DNA of 64,000 nt, taken from the NCBI RefSeq assembly GCF_029320955.1, contig NZ_CP119757.1, forward strand, positions 372,001-436,000. Direction: 5' to 3'. Positions 42,629-52,258 of the stretch are shown here, piece by piece. The DNA is from Flavobacterium sp. YJ01. GTDB taxonomy: Bacteria; Bacteroidota; Bacteroidia; Flavobacteriales; Flavobacteriaceae. The first letter of the stretch is position 1, and each line of letters begins with the position of its first letter. The position numbers and the translations under genes are program-made. A model generated the notes under the pieces. It worked only from the letters and a program-made list of their open reading frames with translations. It did not search any database and had not been told where the DNA came from.

Positions 42629-43225
42629 CTATCTTCGATCAAAATGCTTGTAAATGTTATCAAAAGCAAATATTGCTCCTTCTATAATTTCCTCTCCGCA
42701 ATTATGCTCCTGTTCGTATTCTGCTAGAAAATTCAGGAAAGATTTCCAGAAACTTCCTGTTTTATCGCCATAACCGTTAAAATACGAAACACCATTTTCT
42801 ACAGAAAGCTCTGGTAATTTTGAAACATTTTTTAAAATAAATCTTCCGCCAAGTGTTGAACCTTCAACAACATATAAAATTCCCAATGCAAAAGGAGTTG
42901 AAATTCCTTCTGTTTGAAAAACTTTTTCATTATTGGTTTTATTCGAATTTAAAAATAATAGATCATTTTCTATCAGATGTTTCTTTCTTCTTTGTTCTAA
43001 ATCATCAATTAAATCAGAAAAAAAGGGAAAAATTAAGCCTTCTGTATCATTATGAACATCGTGCATTAAACTTAAATAATAGGTATAATCTTCGATTTTC
43101 ATGTCGGGTGACATTATTGACATTGAAACTGGAAGTTCTTCTAATTTCTTATGAGAATCTGAAGTTTGCGTTTTTAAATCACTAAGAAAATTAGAAGCTA
43201 TTGAAGAAGTTGAATTTGTACTCAT
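42629..43225 (-). CDS. bphO: Biliverdin-producing heme oxygenase
   Basis: 198 residues. It opens heme to biliverdin, the chromophore of the phytochrome encoded immediately downstream. The proximal heme ligand is His25 in TQTSDSHKKLEE, and LYVVEGSTLGGRFILKNV is the distal helix glycine motif. The pair bphO-bphP is a well-known arrangement. A -7-like site lies about 50 bases upstream. Confidence 0.95.
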   Translation of the reverse strand: MSTNSTSSIASNFLSDLKTQTSDSHKKLEELPVSMSIMSPDMKIEDYTYYLSLMHDVHNDTEGLIFPFFSDLIDDLEQRRKKHLIENDLLFLNSNKTNNEKVFQTEGISTPFALGILYVVEGSTLGGRFILKNVSKLPELSVENGVSYFNGYGDKTGSFWKSFLNFLAEYEQEHNCGEEIIEGAIFAFDNIYKHFDRR

Positions 43226-43274
43226 TATTGATTTTTTCTTTATTTATAAGAGTCAATTATCAACTCCTTATTCA

Positions 43275-43282
43275 CAAATTTA
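43275..43282 (-). promoter_or_regulatory. Candidate -7 element of bphO-bphP
   Basis: On the minus strand TAAATTTG, a match to TAnnTTTG 49 bases before the bphO start. No clear -33 element. Confidence 0.4.
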
Positions 43283-43322
43283 AAAAAAAAACTGAGCATT
43301 TAAAATCCCTTTTTAAACATTT

Positions 43323-44660
43323 TTAATACTCTTCAATCAGACAGATTTCAAAAGTTGTTTTTTCCTCTTTAGTATTATAAAGAATATAACCGCCGTGAGC
43401 TTCCACAATATTCTTCGATAAAGTCAAGCCTATCCCCGCACCTTCATTTCTGGTGGTAAAAAACGGAAGAAATATTTTGTCTTCAATTTCTTTTTCTATT
43501 CCTTTTCCGTTGTCTGAAATCTTTATGAAAATTCTATTGTCTTTGGCTCCAGCCGCAATTATGATTTGTTTAGAAATTACATTTTCTAATGCATTTATAG
43601 AATTTGTCATTAAGTTAATCAACACTTGTTCAATTTGTTGTTGATCTACATGGATTGGATATTTCGCTTTTGCATTATTAATGACCTCTATATTTTCTTT
43701 TTTAAACAACGGATTCATGACCTGAACACAGTTCTCAATTAAATCCTGCAACATTATAGATTCTTTTTTGGGAGATGGAAGCATTGCTAATTTTCGATAA
43801 CCTTCTACAAATTTCTGCAAATGATCGCTTCTTCTCAACATTGTCTGCACGCTATTTTTTATATCTTCCAAATCTTCTGAAGAAAGAGAATCTTGCTCTA
43901 CTAAATCTTCTAAATTTTGACAAATAGAACGAATTGGCGTAATAGAATTTAAAAGTTCATGCGAAATAACTTTCATCAAATTTATCCAAGCATCTTTTTC
44001 TTTTTTTTCAACAACATTCTGAATTGAATCTAGCAAAACGATAAAATAATCTTGTTCAAAAATCTCAGTTCGAGAAGCTTGCAAAACAAAAGTTTGTCTA
44101 CTTTGTTCGTTTACACTTATTTCTAATGAAGTTTTTATTTCTTGAAAATTATCTTTTTCGAGAATTTCGCACAACGATGGCATCTGATTTTTAAGGTATT
44201 TCCATTTAGAAACTTTGGGAACATTAAAATGAGTCGAAAAATAATCATTCATCAAAAAAATACTCCAATCGTCTTCTTGCTTTTGCAGAATAATAACTGC
44301 TGTTTCAATGTTATTCAAGATCGAACGATAAATAATATCTCTAGAAATCTGTTCATTTCGATTGTCTTTCAATGTTTCATACAATTGAAATAAATCGCCA
44401 TAATTTGTATCGCTTTTATGTTTAGAAAAATCTGACGTAAAATCATTCTGCAAAATCGAAGAAATGGTTTTATTGTAAAGCAAAACCATGTTTTGAACAT
44501 AAAAATACATTTCGCGAACTAGCAGAAAAACCATGCATAGCCCAAATATTCCAGTAAAAAACAGATCAATTTTAAAGAAAAAAATAGACAATTCAATTCC
44601 GATAACAATCAAAATTAATCGCACGAAAATGAGTTTATAAGTTTGTGCCGTTTTAAACAT
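43323..44660 (-). CDS. NtrY-like membrane sensor histidine kinase
   Basis: 445 residues. Two hydrophobic helices at the N-terminus (about 10-50), a linker, a PAS-like domain (about 105-215), a HisKA domain with LMKVISHELLNSITPIRS, and an ATPase domain with NLMTNSINALE, DNGKGIEKEI and GAGIGLTLSKNIVEAHGG. The long signature at the C-terminus (EKEIEDKIFLPFFTTRNEGAGIGL) is that of NtrB/NtrY-type kinases that partner NtrC regulators. The regulator gene ends one base before this gene begins, so they are co-transcribed. Confidence 0.93.
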   Translation of the reverse strand: MFKTAQTYKLIFVRLILIVIGIELSIFFFKIDLFFTGIFGLCMVFLLVREMYFYVQNMVLLYNKTISSILQNDFTSDFSKHKSDTNYGDLFQLYETLKDNRNEQISRDIIYRSILNNIETAVIILQKQEDDWSIFLMNDYFSTHFNVPKVSKWKYLKNQMPSLCEILEKDNFQEIKTSLEISVNEQSRQTFVLQASRTEIFEQDYFIVLLDSIQNVVEKKEKDAWINLMKVISHELLNSITPIRSICQNLEDLVEQDSLSSEDLEDIKNSVQTMLRRSDHLQKFVEGYRKLAMLPSPKKESIMLQDLIENCVQVMNPLFKKENIEVINNAKAKYPIHVDQQQIEQVLINLMTNSINALENVISKQIIIAAGAKDNRIFIKISDNGKGIEKEIEDKIFLPFFTTRNEGAGIGLTLSKNIVEAHGGYILYNTKEEKTTFEICLIEEY

Positions 44661-44661
44661 A

Positions 44662-46014
44662 TTAACTGATATTGATATTGTATTTTTCTAAACGTCGGTA
44701 TAAAGAGCCTCTTGATAAACCTAGCTCTGTCGCGGTTTTACTGATATTATTGTTATTTTTTAAGAGTGCTTTTTCAACCGTAATTTTTTCTACCGCAGAA
44801 AGCTGAATATCGTCCATATTTTCTTCGTAAGGCGTAATAATTTCGAGATCTAAATCAGAAACCGTAATAATATTGTTTTCGCAAAGAATAACAGCGCGTT
44901 CTATTTTGTTTTCCATTTCACGGATATTTCCGTTCCAAGCGTGTTTTTCGATTTGCTCGAGCACTTTTTTGTCAAATTTAATCTCATCACGTGCGTATTT
45001 TTCAATCATTTTATCCAAAAGATATTCGGCAAGCGGAATTTTGTCTTCGTTTCGTTCTCTCAACGGAGGCAAAATAATTTCCATCGTATTAATGCGATAA
45101 TACAAGTCTTCACGGAAGTTTTTGTCGGCAACTTCTAATTTTAAATTCAAATTGGTTGCCGTAATAATTCTAACATTCAAAGGCCTCGATTTTGTTTCGC
45201 CCAATCTTGTTACGGTTTTGGTTTGAATAACTTGTAATAATTTCGATTGTAAATGAAGCGGCACATTTCCTATTTCATCCAAAAAAATGGTTCCGTTTTG
45301 CGCCATTTCAAAACGTCCTGGCGTATCTAATTTTGCATCTGTAAAAGCACCCTTTGCATAACCAAACAATTCACTTTCGAAAATATTCGAATTTAAAGAA
45401 CCCAAATCAACCGCAATAAACGGCTGATTTTTTCTTTCGGACTGTAAATGAATATGATGCGCAAGAACAAATTTTCCTGTTCCATTTTCTCCTAAAATCA
45501 AAACATTAGCATCGGTTTTGGCAACTTTATCTGCTAATGAATAAGCTTTGTTTATAATTTCTGAATTTCCTAAAAAAAAGTCATTTTTAATTTCTAACTC
45601 TTCTTTTTTATTTTTTTGATCTTTTCTAGATTTATCAACCGCTTGTTTTACCGATTCTAAAAGTTTTTTGTTTTCCCAAGGTTTCAAAATATAATCAAAA
45701 GCACCCGATTTTAATCCTTCAACGGCTGTTTCTACTTTTCCAAAAGCTGTCATTAAAATCACAACGGTTTTAGGCGAAAGCGTTTTTATTTCTTTCAATA
45801 AATATAACCCCTCTCTCCCATCTTCAAAACCAATTCTGTAATTCATGTCCAACAAAACAACATCGATCGCATTTTTCGATAATAATTCGACAATATTTTT
45901 GGGATTATTGAGCGTATAAATGTTCTCAAAATACTTTTTGAGGTACACTTTTGATGCAAAAAGAATGTCTTCTTGATCGTCAATAATTAAAATAGATGCG
46001 TTGGTCTTTTTCAT
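44662..46014 (-). CDS. NtrC-type sigma-54-dependent response regulator
   Basis: 450 residues: receiver (Asp56 in VVLLDMNY), AAA+ domain with Walker A GENGTGKF, the loop that contacts sigma-54 (FGYAKGAFTDAKLD, GAFTDA instead of GAFTGA, a variant frequent in this phylum), GTIFLDEIGNVPLHLQSKLL (Walker B), and a Fis-type helix-turn-helix at the end (NNISKTATELGLSRGSLYRRLEKY). It activates sigma-54 promoters when phosphorylated by the kinase encoded next. It is divergent from a MacB-type ABC transporter; TGGAC half-sites lie in the intergenic region. Confidence 0.95.
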   Translation of the reverse strand: MKKTNASILIIDDQEDILFASKVYLKKYFENIYTLNNPKNIVELLSKNAIDVVLLDMNYRIGFEDGREGLYLLKEIKTLSPKTVVILMTAFGKVETAVEGLKSGAFDYILKPWENKKLLESVKQAVDKSRKDQKNKKEELEIKNDFFLGNSEIINKAYSLADKVAKTDANVLILGENGTGKFVLAHHIHLQSERKNQPFIAVDLGSLNSNIFESELFGYAKGAFTDAKLDTPGRFEMAQNGTIFLDEIGNVPLHLQSKLLQVIQTKTVTRLGETKSRPLNVRIITATNLNLKLEVADKNFREDLYYRINTMEIILPPLRERNEDKIPLAEYLLDKMIEKYARDEIKFDKKVLEQIEKHAWNGNIREMENKIERAVILCENNIITVSDLDLEIITPYEENMDDIQLSAVEKITVEKALLKNNNNISKTATELGLSRGSLYRRLEKYNINIS

Positions 46015-46027
46015 TGTTGTTCAGTTT

Positions 46028-46054
46028 TGGACGAAAGGTGTCCATTTGTGGACA
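46028..46054. promoter_or_regulatory. Candidate binding sites of the NtrC-type regulator
   Basis: TGGAC-N7-GTCCA-N4-TGGAC: the last pair forms the perfect palindrome TGTCCA-TTTG-TGGACA (46039-46054). It lies between the divergent regulator and ABC genes, 14 bases before the regulator start and about 75 bases before a possible sigma-54 promoter facing the transporter. The remaining 285-bp gap has no gene. Confidence 0.55.
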
Positions 46055-46115
46055 GTTTAGATTTTTATTAAAATATAATCACCTAAAAACAAATAAGTTA
46101 TAAGGTTTAATTTCT

Positions 46116-46130
46116 TGGCATGAAAATCAC
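46116..46130 (+). promoter_or_regulatory. Possible sigma-54 promoter of the ABC transporter, imperfect
   Basis: TTGGCATGAAAATCAC resembles TGGCAC-N5-TTGC: the GG of the -24 box is followed, at the right 10-base spacing, by AC where GC is expected. The NtrC-type neighbour favours it; the -12 mismatch weakens it. Confidence 0.35.
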
Positions 46131-46299
46131 TTTATAACTGGTAAATCATTAATTATTAAAGCCTTTCGGAGGTACAAATAACAAAATAAATAGCGATAAT
46201 TTGAAAATAATTTATCTTAATTTTCAGACTTGTTTCTGTCATTTCCGAAGACATAAAATTTTAAAAGAAAAATCAATCAAAAACTAAAACAATCAATTT

Positions 46300-47010
46300 A
46301 TGATTACCATCAAAAAACTTTCAAAAGTATTTAGAACTGAGGAATTGGAAACAAGAGCATTAAGTGAAATTTCACTAACGATTAATCAAGGCGATTTTGT
46401 GTCTATCATGGGGCCATCCGGAAGCGGAAAATCTACTTTATTAAACATTATCGGACTTCTAGACAGCGCGTCAGACGGAAGTTATGAACTTCTTGGACAA
46501 GAAATGATAGGTTTAAAAGAAAAAGCAAAATCTCAGGCACGAAAAGAAAACATCGGATTCATTTTCCAGAACTTCAATCTAATTGATGAATTGTCGGTTT
46601 TTGATAATATCGAATTGCCTTTAATTTACAGCAATGTTCCTTCTGCCGAAAGAAAATCTCGAGTAAATGAGATTGCCAAAATACTTGGAATTGCACACAG
46701 ATTGAAACATTTTCCGCAGCAACTTTCGGGCGGACAACAACAGCGTGTTGCCGTTGCGAGAGCTTTAATCAATAATCCGAAAATTATTCTGGCCGATGAA
46801 CCAACTGGAAATCTAGACAGCAAAAGCGGAAATGAAGTTATGGAACTCTTAACCGATCTTCATGCCAGCGGTTCGACAATTCTAATGGTAACACACTCTG
46901 ATTACGATGCTTCTTTTTCGCAAAAAACTATTTTAATGAAAGACGGAATGATTCTTTCTGAAAAGATGAATCATAGAAATGTGGATGTTTTAGTAAACGC
47001 AAACAATTAG
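46300..47010 (+). CDS. ABC transporter ATPase (MacB/LolD type)
   Basis: 236 residues. Walker [11 protein letters not shown]-loop [10 protein letters not shown], signature [15 protein letters not shown] and Walker [13 protein letters not shown] are all intact. The sequence after the Walker A (LLNIIGLLD) is typical of the MacB/LolD/FtsE group, which powers mechanotransmission or extraction rather than solute transport. The permease gene starts four bases later. Probably activated by the divergent NtrC-like regulator. Confidence 0.95.
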   Translation: MITIKKLSKVFRTEELETRALSEISLTINQGDFVSIMGPSGSGKSTLLNIIGLLDSASDGSYELLGQEMIGLKEKAKSQARKENIGFIFQNFNLIDELSVFDNIELPLIYSNVPSAERKSRVNEIAKILGIAHRLKHFPQQLSGGQQQRVAVARALINNPKIILADEPTGNLDSKSGNEVMELLTDLHASGSTILMVTHSDYDASFSQKTILMKDGMILSEKMNHRNVDVLVNANN

Positions 47011-47014
47011 GGTT

Positions 47015-49438
47015 ATGCTGAAAAATTGGATCAATATATTTATATATCAAATTAAGAATAACAAGCTTTTTACAGCATTGAATGTTCTAGGCTTGAGTAT
47101 TGGAATTGCGGGATTAATTTTTGCGATTCTGTACTGGAATGATGAAAAAAGTTACGATCAATGGAATCCTAATAAAGAAAATGTCTTTTTAGTAGCCAAC
47201 CAAATGGATCCGACAACTTATTGGGCTTCTAGTTCTGCGCCAATTGGAGCGGCTATAAAAGAAGCTTCTCCAGAAGTAGCGTCTTTTTGCTATGTAAATG
47301 GTAATTATGATAATGAAATCATTACTTATAATGACAAAAAAGTTCAGTCTGAAAATGTGTTGGTGGCTCAAAAAAACTTCTTTGATTATTTTCCGTATCA
47401 ATTTGTTGAAGGCAATTCACAAAAAGGCCTTATTGACGGAAACAGTATTTGTTTATCTCAAGATTTGGCGCAACAACTTTTTGGAAATGAACGTGCTTTT
47501 GGCAAAAAGATAATTTTACAAAATCAGGTTGTAGTTGTGAGAGGCGTTTACAAACTAGACAAAAAATCTATTTTTAATCCTTCTTGTGTCGTAAATTTTA
47601 TGGATTTACGCATAAAAAATGGCATTCAGCAATGGGGAAATTTTCAATATATTCTTTTATTGAAATTAAAAAATCCAATGCAGGCAAATTCAGTTACGAA
47701 CAGTCTTTCTAAAGTTTATTACGACAACATGACTTTGCCACGTGCTGAAAGTCAAGGCATGAAACCAGAAGAGTACATAAAGAAATTTGGCGAAGTAAAA
47801 CCTCATTTAGAAGCTTTAGGAACAATTCGGTTGCACACCAAAACTGGTGGATTAATCGAATCTAACGGAAATTATCAGCTTTTATTGATTGTTGTAGGAT
47901 TGTCGATATTAATTCTCACGTTATCAATTGTAAATTATATTAATTCTGCAACAGCAAATGCTGTAAAACGCGCTAAAGAAATTGGAGTTAGAAAAATTAT
48001 CGGAGCTTCTAAAATCAATATTATACAGCAATTTATATTTGAAACCGCAATTATTGCAATTATTGCAATTTTAATTTCGCTTGTCATAGTAGAACTTTCG
48101 CTGCCTTATTATAATGTCTTTTTAGAAAAAACATTGGTGATGCAAAGTACTCAATTCTATCTTCAGCTAATTGCCATATTTATAATCATTGTAATTGCTG
48201 CAGGAATATTTCCAGCTGTTTATGTATCAAATTTTGAAGTTCTAAAGGTTTTAAGAGGAAATTTTGCGCGTAGCAAAAGCGGAGTTTGGCTTAGAAACGG
48301 AATGCTGATCTTTCAATTTGCTGTTGCTTCTTTCTTTATTATCGGATCTTATATTGTACATCAGCAAATTAACCATATGAGTTCACGGGAATTGGGTTTT
48401 AAAGGAGACCAAATTTTAAATGTCTCTTATAGAAATATTTATGGCGAAAAGGTATCCAATAATGACCGAATGAAGAAATACGAACAAATAAAAAATGAAT
48501 TACTTCGTGTTAAGGGTGTACAGCAAGTTGCAGGCGGCGGATTTGTTCTTGGATATGGCGCAAAATCTGTGATTTCGTATCATCATAAAGATATAAATAT
48601 AGACGGAAATAATGTTCCTGTCGATTTTGGTGTGCTTGAAATGATGAATGTAAAATTAGCAAAAGGACGTTTTTTAAGTCCAGAATACTCGCAAGACACT
48701 ATTAATTCGATGCTGATTAATGAAACTGCCTTAAAATTGCTCAACGAAAAAGATCCGATAGGTAAAAAGATAAATTGGGACAGTAAAGAAGCAATTATTG
48801 TTGGAGTTGTTAAAGATTTTAATGTTGGAAATCCAGGCGAACCTATTCCTCCTATTACTATTTTTCATTTTAAAAGCGTGCCATGGTTTAGTAATCTTTT
48901 AAACAACATTTATATAAAAGCAGATCCGAAAACAATGCCGCAAACAATTGCTGATATAGAAAATGTTTGGTCAAAAAAAGTAGATTCAAATTATCCTTTT
49001 TCGTTTGATTTTGTTGATAAAGAATATGCGCGATCTTATCAAAATTACGTAAAGCAAAAAAACCTTTTTAGTTTGCTAAATATTTTTGTTATCGTAATTG
49101 CCCTTATCGGATTATTTGCTTTAGCTTCTTATTCTATTGAAAGAAGAATGAAAGAGATTGCAATTCGCAAGACACTCGGCGCAGAAACAAATGTTTTACT
49201 AAAAGAACTTTGCAAACAATATATCGTTTTTAGTATTATCGGATTTGTTATTGCTTTATTTCCAGCGTATTATTTACTTAATAAATGGCTTGAGAATTTT
49301 GCCTATAGAATTGGAATTTCCATCTATCCATTCCTAACAGGATTTACTGTTTTACTTTTTTTAACTTTGTCAGTAGTTATTTCAAGAGCTTATCAAGCTA
49401 CAAAAGTGGATGTTTTAAAATATCTTAAATACGAATAA
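47015..49438 (+). CDS. MacB-type ABC transporter permease, double FtsX
   Basis: 807 residues with two MacB-PCD/FtsX halves: helix about 20-40, a large periplasmic domain, three helices around 290-400 (NAVKRAKEIGVRKIIGASK is the FtsX signature), then a second block with a helix at about 425 and a final set at about 680-790 (RRMKEIAIRKTLGAETNVLLKEL). This fused double-FtsX form is common in Bacteroidota. Function is probably export of a peptide, lipid or antibiotic, or cell-envelope stress relief; the exact substrate is unknown. Confidence 0.94.
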   Translation: MLKNWINIFIYQIKNNKLFTALNVLGLSIGIAGLIFAILYWNDEKSYDQWNPNKENVFLVANQMDPTTYWASSSAPIGAAIKEASPEVASFCYVNGNYDNEIITYNDKKVQSENVLVAQKNFFDYFPYQFVEGNSQKGLIDGNSICLSQDLAQQLFGNERAFGKKIILQNQVVVVRGVYKLDKKSIFNPSCVVNFMDLRIKNGIQQWGNFQYILLLKLKNPMQANSVTNSLSKVYYDNMTLPRAESQGMKPEEYIKKFGEVKPHLEALGTIRLHTKTGGLIESNGNYQLLLIVVGLSILILTLSIVNYINSATANAVKRAKEIGVRKIIGASKINIIQQFIFETAIIAIIAILISLVIVELSLPYYNVFLEKTLVMQSTQFYLQLIAIFIIIVIAAGIFPAVYVSNFEVLKVLRGNFARSKSGVWLRNGMLIFQFAVASFFIIGSYIVHQQINHMSSRELGFKGDQILNVSYRNIYGEKVSNNDRMKKYEQIKNELLRVKGVQQVAGGGFVLGYGAKSVISYHHKDINIDGNNVPVDFGVLEMMNVKLAKGRFLSPEYSQDTINSMLINETALKLLNEKDPIGKKINWDSKEAIIVGVVKDFNVGNPGEPIPPITIFHFKSVPWFSNLLNNIYIKADPKTMPQTIADIENVWSKKVDSNYPFSFDFVDKEYARSYQNYVKQKNLFSLLNIFVIVIALIGLFALASYSIERRMKEIAIRKTLGAETNVLLKELCKQYIVFSIIGFVIALFPAYYLLNKWLENFAYRIGISIYPFLTGFTVLLFLTLSVVISRAYQATKVDVLKYLKYE

Positions 49439-49464
49439 AGCATTACCAAATAAAACTTTTTATA

Positions 49465-49559
49465 AACTTTGCTTCTTAGCGACTTTGCGAGCAATTTTCG
49501 AAAGTAAGAATTAAAAACTCTTAGAATGGAATCTCGCAAAGTCTTTAAGACGCAAAGTT
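49465..49559. repeat. Inverted repeat (repeat F, CTTTGCGAG type)
   Basis: AACTTTGCTTCTTAGCGACTTTGCGAG on the left and CTCGCAAAGTCTTTAAGACGCAAAGTT on the right pair with few mismatches, with a 40-base interior. It follows the permease gene and may terminate transcription. Confidence 0.7.
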
Positions 49560-49583
49560 ATTTATATTGATTCTTAAACGATT

Positions 49584-49597
49584 TTGACATTCGTCAA
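49584..49597. promoter_or_regulatory. Crp/Fnr-like palindrome upstream of regulator 2
   Basis: TTGAC-ATTC-GTCAA, the same layout as an FNR box (TTGAT-N4-ATCAA), 52 bases before the start of a Crp/Fnr-family gene. A TAACTTTA element (49614-49621) follows. It suggests autoregulation. Confidence 0.5.
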
Positions 49598-49648
49598 TGT
49601 TTTTTTCATCGATTAACTTTAATTTTGAAAATGATTAATTTTTGAGAG

Positions 49649-50218
49649 ATGATGAGTGAACTTGAAGCTTTAATTCAAAGCAAATTACAATTGGAGAATG
49701 AGGAATTGAACTCCATTCTTTCCTGCTTTAAATTAGTGCAAGCAAAAAAAAATGAACAATTGCTTAAAAGCGGAGCAATTGCAGACAAAATATTTTTTAT
49801 AAACAAAGGCTGTTTAAGACTTTACTACAGCACAGAAGATCATGCCATTGCAACTCGTTTTATGGCTTTTGAAGGTACATTTCTAACTTCAATTGTTAGC
49901 TTTATTTCAAGAGAACCAAGCGTCGAATATATTGAAGCCGTTGAAACTTCCGAGCTTTTGGCTATTTCTTATGAAGATTTTTTTAGACTTCGCAAGACTA
50001 TTCCGCAATGGGACAAAATGTATATTTATATTTTAGAATACGGTTTAACAGTTATCACTTCTAAACTCAGCAGTTTACTAACGCAAAATGCAGCTGAACG
50101 CTACAGAAGTTTGCTTAAAAATAATCCTGAACTCATTCAAAGATTATCTAATGCTAATCTTGCTTCCTATCTTAATATTTCTCCTGAAACATTAAGCAGA
50201 ATAAAATCGCAGATCTAA
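49649..50218 (+). CDS. Crp/Fnr-family regulator 2
   Basis: 189 residues. N-terminal cNMP-binding-like roll (KKNEQLLKSGAIADKIFFINKGCLRLYYS) and C-terminal winged helix ending NANLASYLNISPETLSRIKSQI. No cysteine cluster for an iron-sulfur cluster is visible. Two ATG codons in a row open the frame. It is 45 bases ahead of ilvD and could be co-transcribed with it, though its family usually acts on unlinked stress or metabolic genes. Confidence 0.92.
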   Translation: MMSELEALIQSKLQLENEELNSILSCFKLVQAKKNEQLLKSGAIADKIFFINKGCLRLYYSTEDHAIATRFMAFEGTFLTSIVSFISREPSVEYIEAVETSELLAISYEDFFRLRKTIPQWDKMYIYILEYGLTVITSKLSSLLTQNAAERYRSLLKNNPELIQRLSNANLASYLNISPETLSRIKSQI

Positions 50219-50263
50219 CATACTGCAAAAAACAAAAACACAACATTTAAAAACATTTTTATC

Positions 50264-51955
50264 ATGAGAAGTGATGAAGTAAAAAAAGGCGTTCAGAGAA
50301 CGCCTCACAGATCGCTATTGCGTGCAACTGGCTTAAAAAACGAAGATTTCAACAAACCTTTTATTGGTGTTGCTAATTCATTTATTGAAATTATTCCGGG
50401 ACATTTTTTCCTGAACAAAGTATCAGAGATTATCAAAGAAGAAATTCGTGCCAATGGATGCGTTCCGTTTGAATTTAATACTATCGGAATCGACGATGGA
50501 ATTGCAATGGGACATGATGGAATGCTGTATTCGCTTCCTAGCCGAGAAATTATTGCCAATTCTATCGAAAGCGTTATGAATGCTCATAAACTAGACGCGA
50601 TGATTGCCATTCCGAACTGCGATAAAATTGTTCCAGGTATGATTATGGGTGCTTTACGCGTTGATGTTCCGACTATTTTTGTAAGCGGCGGTCCAATGTC
50701 TAAAGGATACACAAAAAACGGAACTGCCATTGATCTAGCTTCTGCATTTGAGGCGGTTGGAAAACACGAAGCAGGAAAAATAACAGACGAAGAATTATAC
50801 GATATTGAATGCAACGCCTGTCCAAGCGGCGGAAGCTGTTCTGGAATGTTTACCGCAAATTCTATGAATACTCTGATGGAAGCAATGGGAATTGCTCTTC
50901 CCGGAAACGGAACCATTTTGGCGCAAACTCCAGAACGTGAACAATTGTATCGTCAGGCGGCGAAAAGAATCTGCGATATTGCAAAAGATAAGCACGCGAT
51001 AGAAAAATTCAAACTGAAAAATATCTTGAATGAAAATGCAATTCGTAATGCTTTTGCAGTTGATATGGCAATGGGCGGAAGCACAAATACTGTTTTACAC
51101 ATGCTTGCCATTGCAAATGAAGCAAATGTTGCTTTTAAGCTGCAAGACATTAATACCATTTCTGGCAATGTTGCGCATATTGCTAAAATTTCACCAAGTT
51201 TAAGCACCGTTCATATGGAAGATATTAACAGAGCTGGCGGTGTTAATGCGGTAATGAAAGAAATAAACAAAAGAGGTTCTGGCGTTTTAATTGATAATCT
51301 GACTATTGGTGGAGAAAGTTTATTAGAGAAAATTGCCAATGCAGAAATCAAAGACACAACCATCATTCATACTATTGATAATCCGTATAGTAAAGTTGGT
51401 GGTCTGGCGATTTTGTATGGAAATCTTGCCGAACAAGGGGCTGTAATTAAAACGGCAGGCTTAACTGGAGATCGCGTTTTTACAGGAAGTGCCGTTTGTT
51501 TTGACGGTCAAGCCGAAGCCATTGCCGGAATTATGATGGGAAAAGTAAAAGCTGGCAATGTAGTCGTAATCCGTTATGAAGGTCCAAAAGGCGGTCCGGG
51601 AATGCAGGAAATGCTTTCTCCAACCAGTTTAATTATGGGAATGGGGTTAGGAAGTTCGGTTGCTTTAATTACCGACGGACGATTCAGCGGTGCAACTAGA
51701 GGTGCTTCAATTGGACATGTTTCTCCAGAAGCTGCAGAAGGCGGAATGATTGGTTTGGTTCAAGATGGCGACGAAATTCATATTGATGTTGATCAATATA
51801 TTTTGTCTGTAAATTTAACTGATGAAGAAATAGCCAAACGAAAAGCAGCTTTTAAACCAGTGAAAAAAACGTTAAATTCTAAATGGCTTTTGCAATATAG
51901 AGCATTGGTAACAAATGCTAGTACAGGCGCTATATTGAGAACAGATTTGGACTAA
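50264..51955 (+). CDS. ilvD: Dihydroxy-acid dehydratase
   Basis: 563 residues, normal for IlvD. It makes the 2-oxo acid precursors of valine, leucine and isoleucine. Iron-sulfur cluster cysteines lie in [10 protein letters not shown] and [43 protein letters not shown] and [18 protein letters not shown] are further conserved motifs. IlvD rather than Edd (phosphogluconate dehydratase) is favoured by these patterns and length. No other branched-chain amino acid genes lie beside it. A good intrinsic terminator follows. Confidence 0.96.
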   Translation: MRSDEVKKGVQRTPHRSLLRATGLKNEDFNKPFIGVANSFIEIIPGHFFLNKVSEIIKEEIRANGCVPFEFNTIGIDDGIAMGHDGMLYSLPSREIIANSIESVMNAHKLDAMIAIPNCDKIVPGMIMGALRVDVPTIFVSGGPMSKGYTKNGTAIDLASAFEAVGKHEAGKITDEELYDIECNACPSGGSCSGMFTANSMNTLMEAMGIALPGNGTILAQTPEREQLYRQAAKRICDIAKDKHAIEKFKLKNILNENAIRNAFAVDMAMGGSTNTVLHMLAIANEANVAFKLQDINTISGNVAHIAKISPSLSTVHMEDINRAGGVNAVMKEINKRGSGVLIDNLTIGGESLLEKIANAEIKDTTIIHTIDNPYSKVGGLAILYGNLAEQGAVIKTAGLTGDRVFTGSAVCFDGQAEAIAGIMMGKVKAGNVVVIRYEGPKGGPGMQEMLSPTSLIMGMGLGSSVALITDGRFSGATRGASIGHVSPEAAEGGMIGLVQDGDEIHIDVDQYILSVNLTDEEIAKRKAAFKPVKKTLNSKWLLQYRALVTNASTGAILRTDLD

Positions 51956-51978
51956 AAAAAAGATTTTCAAATACTTAA

Positions 51979-52012
51979 AAAAAAGCTAAATCAAATTTGA
52001 TTTGGCTTTTTT
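51979..52012 (+). terminator. Intrinsic terminator after ilvD
   Basis: AGCTAAATCAAA / TTTGATTTGGCT stem with one G-U pair, preceded by A residues and followed by TTTTTT. Confidence 0.85.
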
Positions 52013-52073
52013 CATTTTTTTTTAATATATTTATAAAATAAAGCTCAAAACTATCCACCTTAAATTATTAAAA

Positions 52074-52244
52074 ATGGAAAAAATAACCTCCAAATCTCTA
52101 ATGCTGCTATCCGTTGGAATTTTTATTATTGCAGCTTCACTTATTATTCCTCATTTTGTAAATATATCTGATTTATCTCGAGGATTAATTGTTGGAATGG
52201 GTCTTGGTATGTTATTATTGGCGCTTTCTCCTAAAAGAATTTAA
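52074..52244 (+). CDS. Small two-helix membrane protein
   Basis: 56 residues. Two hydrophobic segments, LMLLSVGIFIIAASLIIPHF and LIVGMGLGMLLLAL, joined by a short polar loop and ending SPKRI. I do not recognise a family. It is preceded by a TATATTTA -7-like site at 52026-52033 and lies between the ilvD terminator and a converging glycosyltransferase gene. Codon use is that of a normal gene for this genome. Confidence 0.6.
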   Translation: MEKITSKSLMLLSVGIFIIAASLIIPHFVNISDLSRGLIVGMGLGMLLLALSPKRI

Positions 52245-52258
52245 TCTATAATTCTATT

